A stretch of 42,209 nucleotides of DNA from positions 1-42,209 of the forward strand of contig NZ_NOXV01000305.1 in the NCBI RefSeq assembly GCF_002251835.1. The letters run 5' to 3'. Positions 34,546 through 42,209 of the stretch are shown piece by piece; position 1 is the first letter of the stretch, and every line of letters starts with the position of its first letter. Under the pieces are notes generated by a model that made no database searches, was not told the DNA's origin, and worked only from the letters and a program-made list of their open reading frames with translations. This DNA comes from Flavobacterium cyanobacteriorum (lineage in GTDB: Bacteria; Bacteroidota; Bacteroidia; Flavobacteriales; Flavobacteriaceae). Position numbers and translations under genes: made by a program.

Positions 34546-35358
34546 ATGAATGAAAGCATTGTCAGGGCGCTCTCAGGTATTGTTTATATTGCTCTCCTAA
34601 TTTCTGCTACCTTATTTTCAGGCTTAACATTTACCCTGCTGTTCGGCGTTTTCCTCTTTACTGCGGTATCGGAATTTTGCAGGCTTGTAAGCCTTAATAA
34701 GGTTTTACCTTTTATTATAGCGGCAACAGGCTATATCCTCTTTGCTGTTTTTATCTCTGATAATAAAGTTTACAACCTTATGCTGACTGTGGCGGCGCTC
34801 TGTGTAGGCTGCACGCTTCTGTATCGCCTGTTTAATCCGGCACGTCACACAAAAGTTGATTTTCTGGCTAAAATTGTCCTTCTTTCAGGATATATAATTA
34901 TTCCGTTCCTGCTGCTGATCAGGATGCCTTTCAGTACTGGCGCTTATAACAGGTGGCTGCTTATAGGTATTTTCATCCTTATCTGGACTAATGATACATT
35001 TGCTTATATAGTAGGTAAAGCCTTGGGTCGGACAAAATTACTGGAAAGGATATCCCCCAAAAAAACAGTTGAGGGCTTTGTGGGAGGTATGGTGTTTGCG
35101 GTAGCCGCTGGCTTCACCGTCAGCCTGTTCCCCGAATTTGGGCAATCATCCCTATTATGGATCTGCACTGCTTTGATAGTGGTTGTATTTGGGACACTTG
35201 GGGATTTAGTGGAGTCCAAATTCAAACGCGATGCCGGAGTTAAAGACAGCGGTGCTATAATGCCCGGCCATGGCGGAATACTTGACAGGCTCGATAGTAT
35301 TATATTTGCTATACCTTTCTTATTTTTGTTTTATCAAATCATCCATTATGTTTCATAA
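34546..35358 (+). CDS. cdsA: Phosphatidate cytidylyltransferase
   Basis: An inner-membrane enzyme making CDP-diacylglycerol from phosphatidate and CTP, the branch point of phospholipid synthesis. The 270-residue protein has about seven membrane segments. It carries the CdsA signature near the C-terminus: RISPKKTVEGFVGG (about residues 169-182), GDLVESKFKRDAGVKDSG (about 219-236) and PGHGGILDRLDS (about 240-251). It begins one base after the LUD gene and overlaps psd by 11 bases, a tight unit in which the product goes on towards phosphatidylethanolamine. Confidence 0.94.
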   Translation: MNESIVRALSGIVYIALLISATLFSGLTFTLLFGVFLFTAVSEFCRLVSLNKVLPFIIAATGYILFAVFISDNKVYNLMLTVAALCVGCTLLYRLFNPARHTKVDFLAKIVLLSGYIIIPFLLLIRMPFSTGAYNRWLLIGIFILIWTNDTFAYIVGKALGRTKLLERISPKKTVEGFVGGMVFAVAAGFTVSLFPEFGQSSLLWICTALIVVVFGTLGDLVESKFKRDAGVKDSGAIMPGHGGILDRLDSIIFAIPFLFLFYQIIHYVS

Positions 35359-36001
35359 AGAAGGCGCTAAAATTATTTTTATTGCAATGGCAATAACTGT
35401 GGCAGTCATACTGCTTTCAGAAGAATTTATTCAAAGTTACTGGCTATTAAAGTTTATCCAGATATTTTCGCTGGTATTCCTCATACTGATACTCCAGTTT
35501 TTCAGGAATCCGAAAAGGCCGGTAAATGCAACCGATACTACTATTATAGCCCCTGTTGACGGGAAAGTTGTAGTAATTGAAGAAGTTTATGAACCGGAAT
35601 ATTTCAAGGACAAGCGCCTTCAGGTATCTATTTTTATGTCGCCTATCAATGTACATGTTACCCGCTATGCGGTTAACGGCCTTGTTAAGTTCAGTAAATA
35701 CCATCCCGGTAAATACCTTGTAGCATGGCATCCAAAAGCCAGTGAAGAAAATGAACGTACGACAGTAGTTATTGAAAACCGTACATTTGGCGAAATATTA
35801 TACAGGCAGATAGCCGGTGCCCTTGCAAGGCGTATTGTGAATTATGCCCGCGAAGGCATGCATGTGGTACAGGGTACTGATGCCGGCTTTATTAAGTTTG
35901 GGTCGCGGGTTGATATATTCCTTCCTGTAGGGACGCCTGTTGATGTGAAGCTGAACCAAAAAGCCATTGGCGGAAAAACAATAATTGCAAGAAGAGCTTA
36001 A
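35348..36001 (+). CDS. psd: Phosphatidylserine decarboxylase, short family
   Basis: It decarboxylates phosphatidylserine to phosphatidylethanolamine; the proenzyme cleaves itself to create a pyruvoyl group. The 217-residue protein has two N-terminal membrane segments (about residues 9-25 and 33-50), PVDGKVVVIEE (about 71-81), SIFMSPINVHVTRYAVNG (about 95-112) and the self-cleavage motif FGSRVDIFLPVG, with the Gly-Ser bond at about 185-186. ATG 35348 is chosen because it overlaps cdsA by only 11 bases and gives the normal start. Pyruvoyl formation at the Ser is by analogy. No pssA is in the window. Confidence 0.94.
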   Translation: MFHKEGAKIIFIAMAITVAVILLSEEFIQSYWLLKFIQIFSLVFLILILQFFRNPKRPVNATDTTIIAPVDGKVVVIEEVYEPEYFKDKRLQVSIFMSPINVHVTRYAVNGLVKFSKYHPGKYLVAWHPKASEENERTTVVIENRTFGEILYRQIAGALARRIVNYAREGMHVVQGTDAGFIKFGSRVDIFLPVGTPVDVKLNQKAIGGKTIIARRA

Positions 36002-36002
36002 G

Positions 36003-36269
36003 ATGGAAGAAAAAGATTTGGATACCCTTTTTCATGAAGCTTATGAAAAGGCTTCAAATCTGGCGCATCCACTGCCTCAGGATGTCATGCTGAGGCTATA
36101 TGCTTATTATAAACAGGCAACTATTGGCGAGGCTAACCCTATGTACCAGCATAGTTTTGACCTCAGGAATGCCTTTAAGATGAATGCATGGATGCAGGTA
36201 CGGCATCTGCAGCCTGATGAAGCTAAAAAATTATACATAGAAATTATCGATTCAGTAACTAAAACATAA
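36003..36269 (+). CDS. Acyl-CoA-binding protein
   Basis: An 88-residue four-helix protein of the ACBP family, which is commoner in eukaryotes. [15 protein letters not shown] (about residues 33-47) matches the family YxxYKQAT core, and the following [25 protein letters not shown] fits helices 3-4 with the conserved Trp. It would bind long-chain acyl-CoA in the cytosol. It begins one base after the psd stop, so it is made with the phospholipid enzymes and may supply acyl groups to them. ATG 36003 is preferred over an upstream TTG within psd. Confidence 0.88.
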   Translation: MEEKDLDTLFHEAYEKASNLAHPLPQDVMLRLYAYYKQATIGEANPMYQHSFDLRNAFKMNAWMQVRHLQPDEAKKLYIEIIDSVTKT

Positions 36270-36273
36270 TATT

Positions 36274-37053
36274 ATGAAAAAAGTAAAAATCCTTGTATTT
36301 GCATTAGTAGCCCTTTCGTCCATGCCGTCGTGTAAAGATAAAGGCCATCTTGAAGAAGTGGTTCAGACACCGGAACCTCAAAAAGAAGAGAAAGCAGTAC
36401 CGCTTGGCAACCCTGACGATGTAAAAGCGGAAGGAGGCCCTTTCCAGATCGCTAAACTTGGTTATACCTATGATGCGCTTGCCCCCCACATTGACGCAAA
36501 AACGATGGAAGTGCATTACTCCAGGCATTATAAAAAATATACTGATGAACTTAACAAAGCCGTGACCGGCACTGACCTTGAAAAGAAAACAATTGAGGAA
36601 ATACTTAAAACCCTTGATATGGAAAACAAGGCTGTCAGGAACAATGGTGGCGGATACTACAACCATACACTCTTTTGGGAAATAATGGCCCCTAATGCGG
36701 GCGGAACACCAAAAGGCACCCTTGCAGAGGCTATAAACAAAGATTTTGGTTCTTTTGACGCTTTTAAAACACAATTTACAGAAGCTGCTACCAAACAGTT
36801 TGGCTCAGGATGGGCATGGCTTGTAGTGAATAAAGACGGAAAACTTGCTATTGGCAGTACCCCGAACCAGGACAATCCGCTAATGCCTAATGCCGGCATA
36901 GCAGGCACACCGGTTCTTGGACTGGATGTATGGGAACACGCCTACTACCTAAATTACCAAAACAAAAGGCCTGATTATATCAATGCTTTTTACAATGTTA
37001 TAAACTGGGATGCTGTTGCCAGGAAATACGACGCAGCCGTAGCGAAAAAATAA
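36274..37053 (+). CDS. Superoxide dismutase (Fe/Mn type), predicted lipoprotein
   Basis: The 259-residue protein combines a lipoprotein signal ([20 protein letters not shown], Cys about 20), a charged linker and an Fe/Mn dismutase. Metal ligands are the first His in [14 protein letters not shown] (about 78), His in [14 protein letters not shown] (about 130) and Asp and His in [19 protein letters not shown] (about 219-223). FGSGWAWLV is canonical. It would remove superoxide in the periplasm or at a membrane surface rather than in the cytosol. It is 4 bases after the acyl-CoA-binding gene and closes the operon at a good terminator. Fe versus Mn cannot be told. Confidence 0.9.
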   Translation: MKKVKILVFALVALSSMPSCKDKGHLEEVVQTPEPQKEEKAVPLGNPDDVKAEGGPFQIAKLGYTYDALAPHIDAKTMEVHYSRHYKKYTDELNKAVTGTDLEKKTIEEILKTLDMENKAVRNNGGGYYNHTLFWEIMAPNAGGTPKGTLAEAINKDFGSFDAFKTQFTEAATKQFGSGWAWLVVNKDGKLAIGSTPNQDNPLMPNAGIAGTPVLGLDVWEHAYYLNYQNKRPDYINAFYNVINWDAVARKYDAAVAKK

Positions 37054-37074
37054 TTTATCAGCACATACTGATGT

Positions 37075-37107
37075 ATATAATCCGCCTGTGGGTGGATTAT
37101 ATTTTTT
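37075..37107 (+). terminator. Intrinsic terminator after the superoxide dismutase gene
   Basis: ATATAATCCGCC (37075-37086) and GGTGGATTATAT (37091-37102) form a 12-bp stem with one G-T, loop TGTG, then a T run to 37107. Confidence 0.88.
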
Positions 37108-37164
37108 ATAGTATTGCGAATTTTAAAAAAATAACAGACTTTTGGAATACAAACTTATCCTGTA

Positions 37165-38241
37165 ATGAAATATTGTCCCTACCTGTTTACCCTACTGTTT
37201 TTGTTGTCATGCAGCAAAAAACCTGAAATAGATTACTCAGAAACCGACTGGGCTTTTTATGAACTAAAAGGCAATGTCAAGAGCATGAGCGAAAAATCTT
37301 TTGCCGCTACAACTATTCCCGGTAAGCCTGCAATGAACCGTGAAAACCCGGCGGAACACAATACAGACCTGTATTTTAGTGAACAAGGGAAACTAATACT
37401 GGAAAAGAAATGGATAGACAATGGCCAGCCATTTGAAGAAACAAAATACAACGGAAAGAACCAGAAACTCTCTGCCACGCAGTATATAAACGGCAAGCCC
37501 TATACTATTACAGAATACAAATGGGATAAAACCGGAAAAATAAACATTGTTGCCGAACGGAAAAATCCCGACAATACTATTATTGAAAAAACCATAATCA
37601 AAGTAGTAACCGGCCTCCCTTTTGAGCGGCTTACCTACAATGCCCGGGGCAACCTGAAAGAAAAAATTCAATATTTTTATGATAATCAAAGGAAATTGTA
37701 TGCCGAAAACCTTTATTATAATATTGAAATTTTAGAACAGCGTACCCAATATGAGTATGATGCCCAAAACAGGAAGATTGCAGAAATCAAAACAGGGAAC
37801 AATGGGGAATTATTGTCAAAAACTACCTACCAGTATGAAGGGCAAAATATTTCTACAATTATAAATTATAATCATAAAAACGAAACAGATAATTATGAAA
37901 AATACGAATACGACTCAAAAAATAATATGACGGTAAAAGTATTTTATTCAGAATTTGATAAAATAGAAAGTAAAGAGTTGTTTATGTACAACAACAAGAA
38001 TAAAAAGACCGGCAATAAATCATATGAAAACGGCTTACTCCAGTCAATAACCCTCATTAATTACGATAAATCGGGTAATATTAGCGCCATATCAACAACA
38101 AATGCGGAGGGCAGGGTTACGGACGAGAAAAGATATACTTATACATACGACAGTCAGGGAAACTGGATAACCAAAAATATTATGTATACAACGGGTGATA
38201 AACGTTCGTATCGCATAATAAGGAAAATTGAATATTATTAA
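37165..38241 (+). CDS. Lipoprotein with YD-like repeats, unknown function
   Basis: A 358-residue protein with a lipoprotein signal (MKYCPYLFTLLFLLSC, Cys about 16). The body consists of degenerate repeats of about 20-30 residues, each with a Tyr-x-Tyr-Asp/Lys core followed by N-x-(I/V): YEYDAQNRKIAEIKT, YEYDSKNNMTVKVFY, YTYDSQGNWITKNIMY. This recalls YD/RHS-type beta-strand repeats, but no RHS core or toxin tip exists. It is probably an outer-membrane or surface protein. It is not a member of any family I can name. It is more AT-rich than the core genes and lies at the start of an accessory-looking stretch. Confidence 0.72.
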   Translation: MKYCPYLFTLLFLLSCSKKPEIDYSETDWAFYELKGNVKSMSEKSFAATTIPGKPAMNRENPAEHNTDLYFSEQGKLILEKKWIDNGQPFEETKYNGKNQKLSATQYINGKPYTITEYKWDKTGKINIVAERKNPDNTIIEKTIIKVVTGLPFERLTYNARGNLKEKIQYFYDNQRKLYAENLYYNIEILEQRTQYEYDAQNRKIAEIKTGNNGELLSKTTYQYEGQNISTIINYNHKNETDNYEKYEYDSKNNMTVKVFYSEFDKIESKELFMYNNKNKKTGNKSYENGLLQSITLINYDKSGNISAISTTNAEGRVTDEKRYTYTYDSQGNWITKNIMYTTGDKRSYRIIRKIEYY

Positions 38242-38299
38242 AAAAATTAACCGCCTGAATATATTTCGGGGGAATTGATAACAGAAGCTTTTATCCATA

Positions 38300-38881
38300 C
38301 TACTGTGAATCTTTGGGATTTGCGCTAAGGTCTAATATGGTTAATTCTTTTATATCAGTTAATTTGTTTAAAGGTAATATTTGCTCTTTTATTTTATCAT
38401 TGACTGCTGTACTGTACACAAGATATACTTTCCATATTCCTTTATTATCATTTTTAGGCGAAGAAAAAACAAGATTACAATATTCATTGTTATTTATAAA
38501 TCTTTTAAGCGTGTTGTACTTTTCTATGTCTTCTGCTTTAGCCAGCTTTATATGGCCCTTTAAAGTCCTTTCACCATTTGAATTGAGATAGATATTTTTA
38601 AAATTTCTATCTAATATGTATATTGAATCATTTGTATTATTAACTGCATACAATTCATGTATATCAAAGTTACTGGCGGCTTTATAAACAGCGTTCACAT
38701 TTGCTAATGCAAAAATATGGGTTGTGTATGGTGCTGATTCATAAAACGGCCTGTAATATTCGACTCTCTTACTATTTGAAACTTCAATATCAGCACTTAC
38801 TTTCTGGGTTCTACATGCGTTTAACCCCATTGACAAGCATAGTACAGCCATTATCCAAATAATATTAGTGGTAATTTTCAT
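38300..38881 (-). CDS. Predicted lipoprotein, paralogue of the next gene upstream
   Basis: The 193-residue protein has a lipoprotein signal (IIWIMAVLCLSMGLNAC, Cys about 23). The mature part shares with the product of 38902-39486 the stretch VEYYRPFYES, a hydrophobic YTTHIFALAN strand, KAASN, a KGHIKLA segment and the end LNKLTDIKELTILDLS. I do not recognise the family. The tail of the gene faces the YD-repeat lipoprotein. Both genes of the pair are AT-rich and lie 20 bases apart on one strand, so they are probably a single transcript and arose by duplication. Confidence 0.72.
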   Translation of the reverse strand: MKITTNIIWIMAVLCLSMGLNACRTQKVSADIEVSNSKRVEYYRPFYESAPYTTHIFALANVNAVYKAASNFDIHELYAVNNTNDSIYILDRNFKNIYLNSNGERTLKGHIKLAKAEDIEKYNTLKRFINNNEYCNLVFSSPKNDNKGIWKVYLVYSTAVNDKIKEQILPLNKLTDIKELTILDLSANPKDSQ

Positions 38882-38901
38882 ATATAGTAATTGTGAGATT
38901 A

Positions 38902-39486
38902 TTAGTTGATTTCAGCAGCGCTTTTATTGAAGCTTAAATTGAGTATTATGATTTCATTAATATCATTAAGTTCCGTAACGGGTAAAGTTAATTTTCGAAG
39001 TTTTTTGCCCAGAAAAGTAGCATACGATATATAAATATCCCATGTTTTCATAGTGTTGTTTTCCCCCGAGAAAAATATCATTTTAGAAGATTGAGCAGCA
39101 TTTATAAAAGCTTCAAGGTTTTTAAATTCCTGTTCATTTTTCAGGGTGATGTAACCATCTATAACATTATTATTAATATCCTGAATATTGTCCTGAATAT
39201 CTTCAAAACAATCTAACTGATAAATTACGTTGGTTTTCCTGTTTTTGATAAATATTTTTGGAACCCCAATGTTACTTAAAGCCTTGCCCGCCGCATCATA
39301 ATTGGAAAGTGTATAAATTTTTAGCGCGTATTCGTTATCTTTTAAAAAAGGCCTGTAATATTCAATAACCTCAGTGTCGGGTTTTATGGTTATTTCAGTT
39401 TTTTCCATTCCAAAATAGGTGCGCTTAACTGTTTCGCAGGAGGAAAAACTACTGATGATCAGGAACAGTATTATTTTTTTTACCAT
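38902..39486 (-). CDS. Predicted lipoprotein, paralogue of the downstream gene
   Basis: The 194-residue protein has a short lipoprotein signal (IILFLIISSFSSC, Cys about 17). It matches its neighbour in order: IEYYRPFLKD, YALKIYTLSNYDAAGKALSN, DGYITLKNEQEFKNLEAFIN, WDIYISYA and a closing LTLPVTELNDINEIIILNLS. By eye the two are similar over their whole length, with clear divergence, so the duplication is not recent. The function is unknown; a paired surface complex or an immunity-like role are only guesses. It ends 20 bases before its partner starts and lies just downstream of lon and its terminator on the same strand. Confidence 0.72.
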   Translation of the reverse strand: MVKKIILFLIISSFSSCETVKRTYFGMEKTEITIKPDTEVIEYYRPFLKDNEYALKIYTLSNYDAAGKALSNIGVPKIFIKNRKTNVIYQLDCFEDIQDNIQDINNNVIDGYITLKNEQEFKNLEAFINAAQSSKMIFFSGENNTMKTWDIYISYATFLGKKLRKLTLPVTELNDINEIIILNLSFNKSAAEIN

Positions 39487-39500
39487 GATTATGTATTAAT

Positions 39501-39530
39501 AAAAAAACGCCCAGTTTCCCGAGCGTTTCA
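39501..39530 (-). terminator. Intrinsic terminator of lon
   Basis: Read on the minus strand AAACGCTC (39528-39521) pairs with GGGCGTTT (39512-39505), one T-G, loop GGGAAACT, then a T run to 39501. It starts 4 bases after the lon stop. Confidence 0.88.
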
Positions 39531-39531
39531 G

Positions 39532-42018
39532 TTACTTTTTATCCTCCATTATCTGTTTAGTCTGCAGCTTGAACCGTTTGGCATAGATGGCATCCTCGTG
39601 GCTTATTGCGTGTTCAATAACTTCACTTACGTTTTTCACATAATGGAATGTAAGGCCTTTGAGATAATCCTGGTTTATTTCATCTACGTCGCGCCTGTTT
39701 TCTTCGCAAAGTATTATCTCCCTGATATTGGCGCGCTTTGCTGCCAGTATTTTTTCTTTAATGCCGCCTACGGGCAATACACGGCCACGCAGGGTAATTT
39801 CGCCCGACATCGCGAGGTGTTTTTTTACCTTTTTCTGCCTGAATGAGGATACTAAAGATGTAAGCATGGCCACACCGGCACTTGGGCCGTCTTTTGGCGT
39901 GGCACCTTCCGGTACGTGTATGTGTACATTATAATGGTTGATCATATCGGGGTCTATGCCCAGTACCTCCGCATTCGATTTTATATATTCCAGCGCAATG
40001 GTAGCCGATTCTTTCATTACCGTACCCAGGTTGCCTGTCATGCTCATGTGCCCCTTGCCTTTACTTAATATCGACTCAATATACAATATATCGCCTCCTA
40101 CGCTCGTCCAGGCCAGCCCTGTAACTACCCCGGCAACATCGGTATTTTCATACTTGTCACGTTCCATCTTTGGTACTCCAAGTATCTTGGTTATGTCCGC
40201 GTCCGTCAGCTTAATATTGTAATCTTCGCCCAGGGCAATAGATTTTGCCACATTACGCACCGCCTTGGCAATTTGCTTTTCTAGTCCGCGTACACCGCTT
40301 TCACGGGTATAGCCGGTAACAATCCTTTCAAGCTGCCTTTTACCTATGGCAACGTCTTTATCGGTAAGGCCATGCTCTTTTATCTGTTTAGGAAGCAGGT
40401 GGCGTTTAGCAATCTCAATTTTCTCTTCAATAGTATAGCCTGTCATGGTTATTATCTCCATCCTGTCCCTGAGGGCAGGCTGCACGCTGCCCATATTATT
40501 TGATGTAGCAATAAACATGACCTTGCTAAGGTCAAAACCCAGCTCAAGGAAGTTATCATAGAACTCCTTGTTCTGCTCAGGGTCCAGCACCTCAAGCAGT
40601 GCACTTGAGGGGTCTCCCTGGTTGCTTATGCTAAGCTTGTCTATCTCATCCAGTACAAACACAGGATTACTGGTACCCGCTTTTTTAATACTTTGGATGA
40701 TACGGCCCGGCATAGCGCCAATATAGGTTTTCCTGTGTCCCCGTATCTCTGCTTCGTCCCGGAGGCCGCCCAGGGAAATACGGATGTACTCCCGGCCTAA
40801 CGCTTCGGCTACTGATTTACCTATAGAAGTTTTACCCACACCCGGAGGCCCGTAAAGGCAGAGTATCGGTGACTTCATATCATTACGGAGTTTAAGCACC
40901 GCAAGGTATTCTATGATACGCTGCTTCACATCTTCGAGCCCGAAATGATCACGGTTCAGTATTCGCTCTGCCCTTTTCAGGTCAAAGTTATCCTTGCTGT
41001 ACACGTTCCAAGGTAAATCAAGTAAGAGTTCAAGGTAATTGCGCTGCGTACCATAGTCGGCCGCCTGTGGGTTCATCCTTTGCAGCTTGGCGAGTTCTTT
41101 CTCAAACTGGAGTTTCGTTTTATCGTTCCACTTTTTCAGCTTGCCCTTCTGGCGCATCTCTTCAATTTCCTGATCGTGGCTTACCCCGCCCAGCTCTTCC
41201 TGTATGGTTTTCATCTGCTGGTGCAGGAAATATTCGCGCTGCTGCTGGTCAAGGTCAAAACGTACTTTGCTCTGTATATCATTCTTGAGTTCCAGCTTCT
41301 GCAGTTCAAGGTTCATATACCGCAGCGTTTCCAGGGCTCGGTCTTTCAAATCATTCTTAGCCAGCAACTCCTGCTTTTCCTTAACTGTAAGGTTCATGTT
41401 TGAAGATACAAAATTCACCAGGAAGGAATCACTCTCAATGTTCTTTATAGCAAAAGTAGCCTCAGTAGGAATATTGGGGCTCTCCTTTATAATTTGTATG
41501 GCCAGTTCTTTGATGGATTCAATAATAGTGGCAAATTCCACATCGGCCCTTTCAGGCCGTGACTCATGTACCTCTTTTATAGTGGCTTTTAAGTAGGGCT
41601 GTTCTGTGGTTACCCTATCAATTTCAAAACGCTTCTTTCCCTGCAGGATTACTGTTGTGTTGCCATCGGGCATTTTCAGTACGCGGAGTATCCTGGCTAC
41701 CGTACCTATAGGGTGTACATCGCCGGCTGCAGGCTCTTCTATATTTTCATCTTTTTGAGCAACGACACCTATAATCTTGCTTCCATTATTGGCATCATTA
41801 ATAAGTTTAATCGACTTATCCCTGCCTGCAGTAATAGGTATTACTACACCGGGAAAAAGTACCATGTTCCGCAGTGGGAGTATGGGCAGGTCTGCCGGCA
41901 ACTGCTCATTGTTCATCTCCTCTTCATCTTCCGGGGTCATTAGCGGTATAAGTTCCGCATCAGTATCCAGTTCCTGGAGTGACAAACTGTCAATATTTAA
42001 AATCTTTTGGTTAGACAT
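39532..42018 (-). CDS. lon: ATP-dependent protease Lon
   Basis: A cytosolic AAA+ serine protease that removes misfolded and regulatory proteins. The 828 residues run from an N-terminal substrate domain (about 45-240, LPILPLRNMVLFPGVVIPI) and a coiled-coil link (RVRFDLDQQQREYFLHQQM-like, about 260-290) to the AAA+ domain. That domain has Walker A YGPPGVGKTSIGKS (about 385-398) and Walker B VFVLDEIDKL. The protease domain has catalytic Ser in PKDGPSAGVAM (about residue 712) and Lys in GGIKEKILAAKRA (about 755). The length is normal. It has its own terminator, and no heat-shock-like element was recognised in the 190 bases upstream. Confidence 0.97.
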   Translation of the reverse strand: MSNQKILNIDSLSLQELDTDAELIPLMTPEDEEEMNNEQLPADLPILPLRNMVLFPGVVIPITAGRDKSIKLINDANNGSKIIGVVAQKDENIEEPAAGDVHPIGTVARILRVLKMPDGNTTVILQGKKRFEIDRVTTEQPYLKATIKEVHESRPERADVEFATIIESIKELAIQIIKESPNIPTEATFAIKNIESDSFLVNFVSSNMNLTVKEKQELLAKNDLKDRALETLRYMNLELQKLELKNDIQSKVRFDLDQQQREYFLHQQMKTIQEELGGVSHDQEIEEMRQKGKLKKWNDKTKLQFEKELAKLQRMNPQAADYGTQRNYLELLLDLPWNVYSKDNFDLKRAERILNRDHFGLEDVKQRIIEYLAVLKLRNDMKSPILCLYGPPGVGKTSIGKSVAEALGREYIRISLGGLRDEAEIRGHRKTYIGAMPGRIIQSIKKAGTSNPVFVLDEIDKLSISNQGDPSSALLEVLDPEQNKEFYDNFLELGFDLSKVMFIATSNNMGSVQPALRDRMEIITMTGYTIEEKIEIAKRHLLPKQIKEHGLTDKDVAIGKRQLERIVTGYTRESGVRGLEKQIAKAVRNVAKSIALGEDYNIKLTDADITKILGVPKMERDKYENTDVAGVVTGLAWTSVGGDILYIESILSKGKGHMSMTGNLGTVMKESATIALEYIKSNAEVLGIDPDMINHYNVHIHVPEGATPKDGPSAGVAMLTSLVSSFRQKKVKKHLAMSGEITLRGRVLPVGGIKEKILAAKRANIREIILCEENRRDVDEINQDYLKGLTFHYVKNVSEVIEHAISHEDAIYAKRFKLQTKQIMEDKK

Positions 42019-42172
42019 ATCTGGTTAAAGGTCATTTTGTCATTAAACATTAAATTCTTACAACGCCTGAAAAAAGCCAGGCCTGATATAAAGCATTGAC
42101 TTTTAGATAATTTTAATAATCCTGAGTTTGCTTTCCGGATGTATAAGTCAATCTTTATGCCATAAAAAGAAG

Positions 42173-42206
42173 CCGTCTCAATACTTAAATTTTGAGACGG
42201 TTTTTT
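42173..42206 (+). terminator. Intrinsic terminator at the right edge, possibly bidirectional
   Basis: CCGTCTCAA (42173-42181) pairs with TTGAGACGG (42192-42200), 10-base loop, followed by TTTTTT. On the minus strand the stem is followed by CTTCTTTTT. As no plus-strand gene ends nearby, it may serve a minus-strand gene beyond the edge, upstream of lon. Confidence 0.8.
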
Positions 42207-42209
42207 ATT

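Noticed and set aside
1-42209. tRNA, rRNA, CRISPR arrays, phage or defence clusters
   Set aside because: None seen by reading: no cloverleaf with a TTCGA-type arm, no regularly spaced repeats and no recognisable defence genes.

Overview
The window comes from a Bacteroidota genome, most probably a Flavobacteriaceae member close to Flavobacterium. The evidence is a set of TAnnTTTG promoter boxes, the absence of clear Shine-Dalgarno sequences, a large exported protein with a type IX secretion C-terminal domain, and gene families and fusions typical of the group (RimB-RimK fusion, ribH behind a TPR membrane protein, LUD protein-cdsA-psd-acyl-CoA-binding protein). Everything is read from sequence; no database search was possible.

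Layout. Positions 1-1246 are mobile DNA: a decayed IS1380-like transposase fragment next to an intact IS1595-type element. Next, on the minus strand, come a 1228-residue secreted beta-strand-repeat protein, ribH and a TPR membrane protein. From about 6.8 to 14.6 kb the plus strand carries recF, a DUF2461 gene, murB, a family 2 glycosyltransferase, an ECF sigma factor, tonB, a RimB-RimK fusion and a DUF1304 gene. hutH and the NAD(P)H-hydrate repair gene nnr follow on the minus strand.

The threonine operon (about 17.9-23.6 kb) is the most informative part. A 26-codon leader peptide with a run of threonine codons precedes thrA, thrB, an AT-rich unknown membrane-protein gene and thrC, and the operon closes with an intrinsic terminator. 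The threonine-codon run is exactly complementary to a segment just upstream of thrA, which suggests leader-based control without an obvious U-tract terminator. A small gene with an in-frame TGA follows. Then come gcvT, a tail-specific protease, a secreted helical protein, yebC, a metallophosphoesterase, a DUF4241 gene and, convergently, birA.

The right part holds rsfS and ftsH, and then a phospholipid cluster (LUD protein, cdsA, psd, acyl-CoA-binding protein) running into a lipoprotein-type superoxide dismutase. An AT-rich stretch of predicted lipoproteins follows, including a tandem paralogous pair. The window ends with lon on the minus strand and an intrinsic terminator at the right edge. 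Most of the window is ordinary core-genome content. The points worth a second look are the thr leader, the extra gene in the thr operon, the TGA-interrupted small gene, a GC-rich structured intergenic element before murB, and the paired lipoproteins. I found no tRNA, rRNA, CRISPR array or clear defence system.
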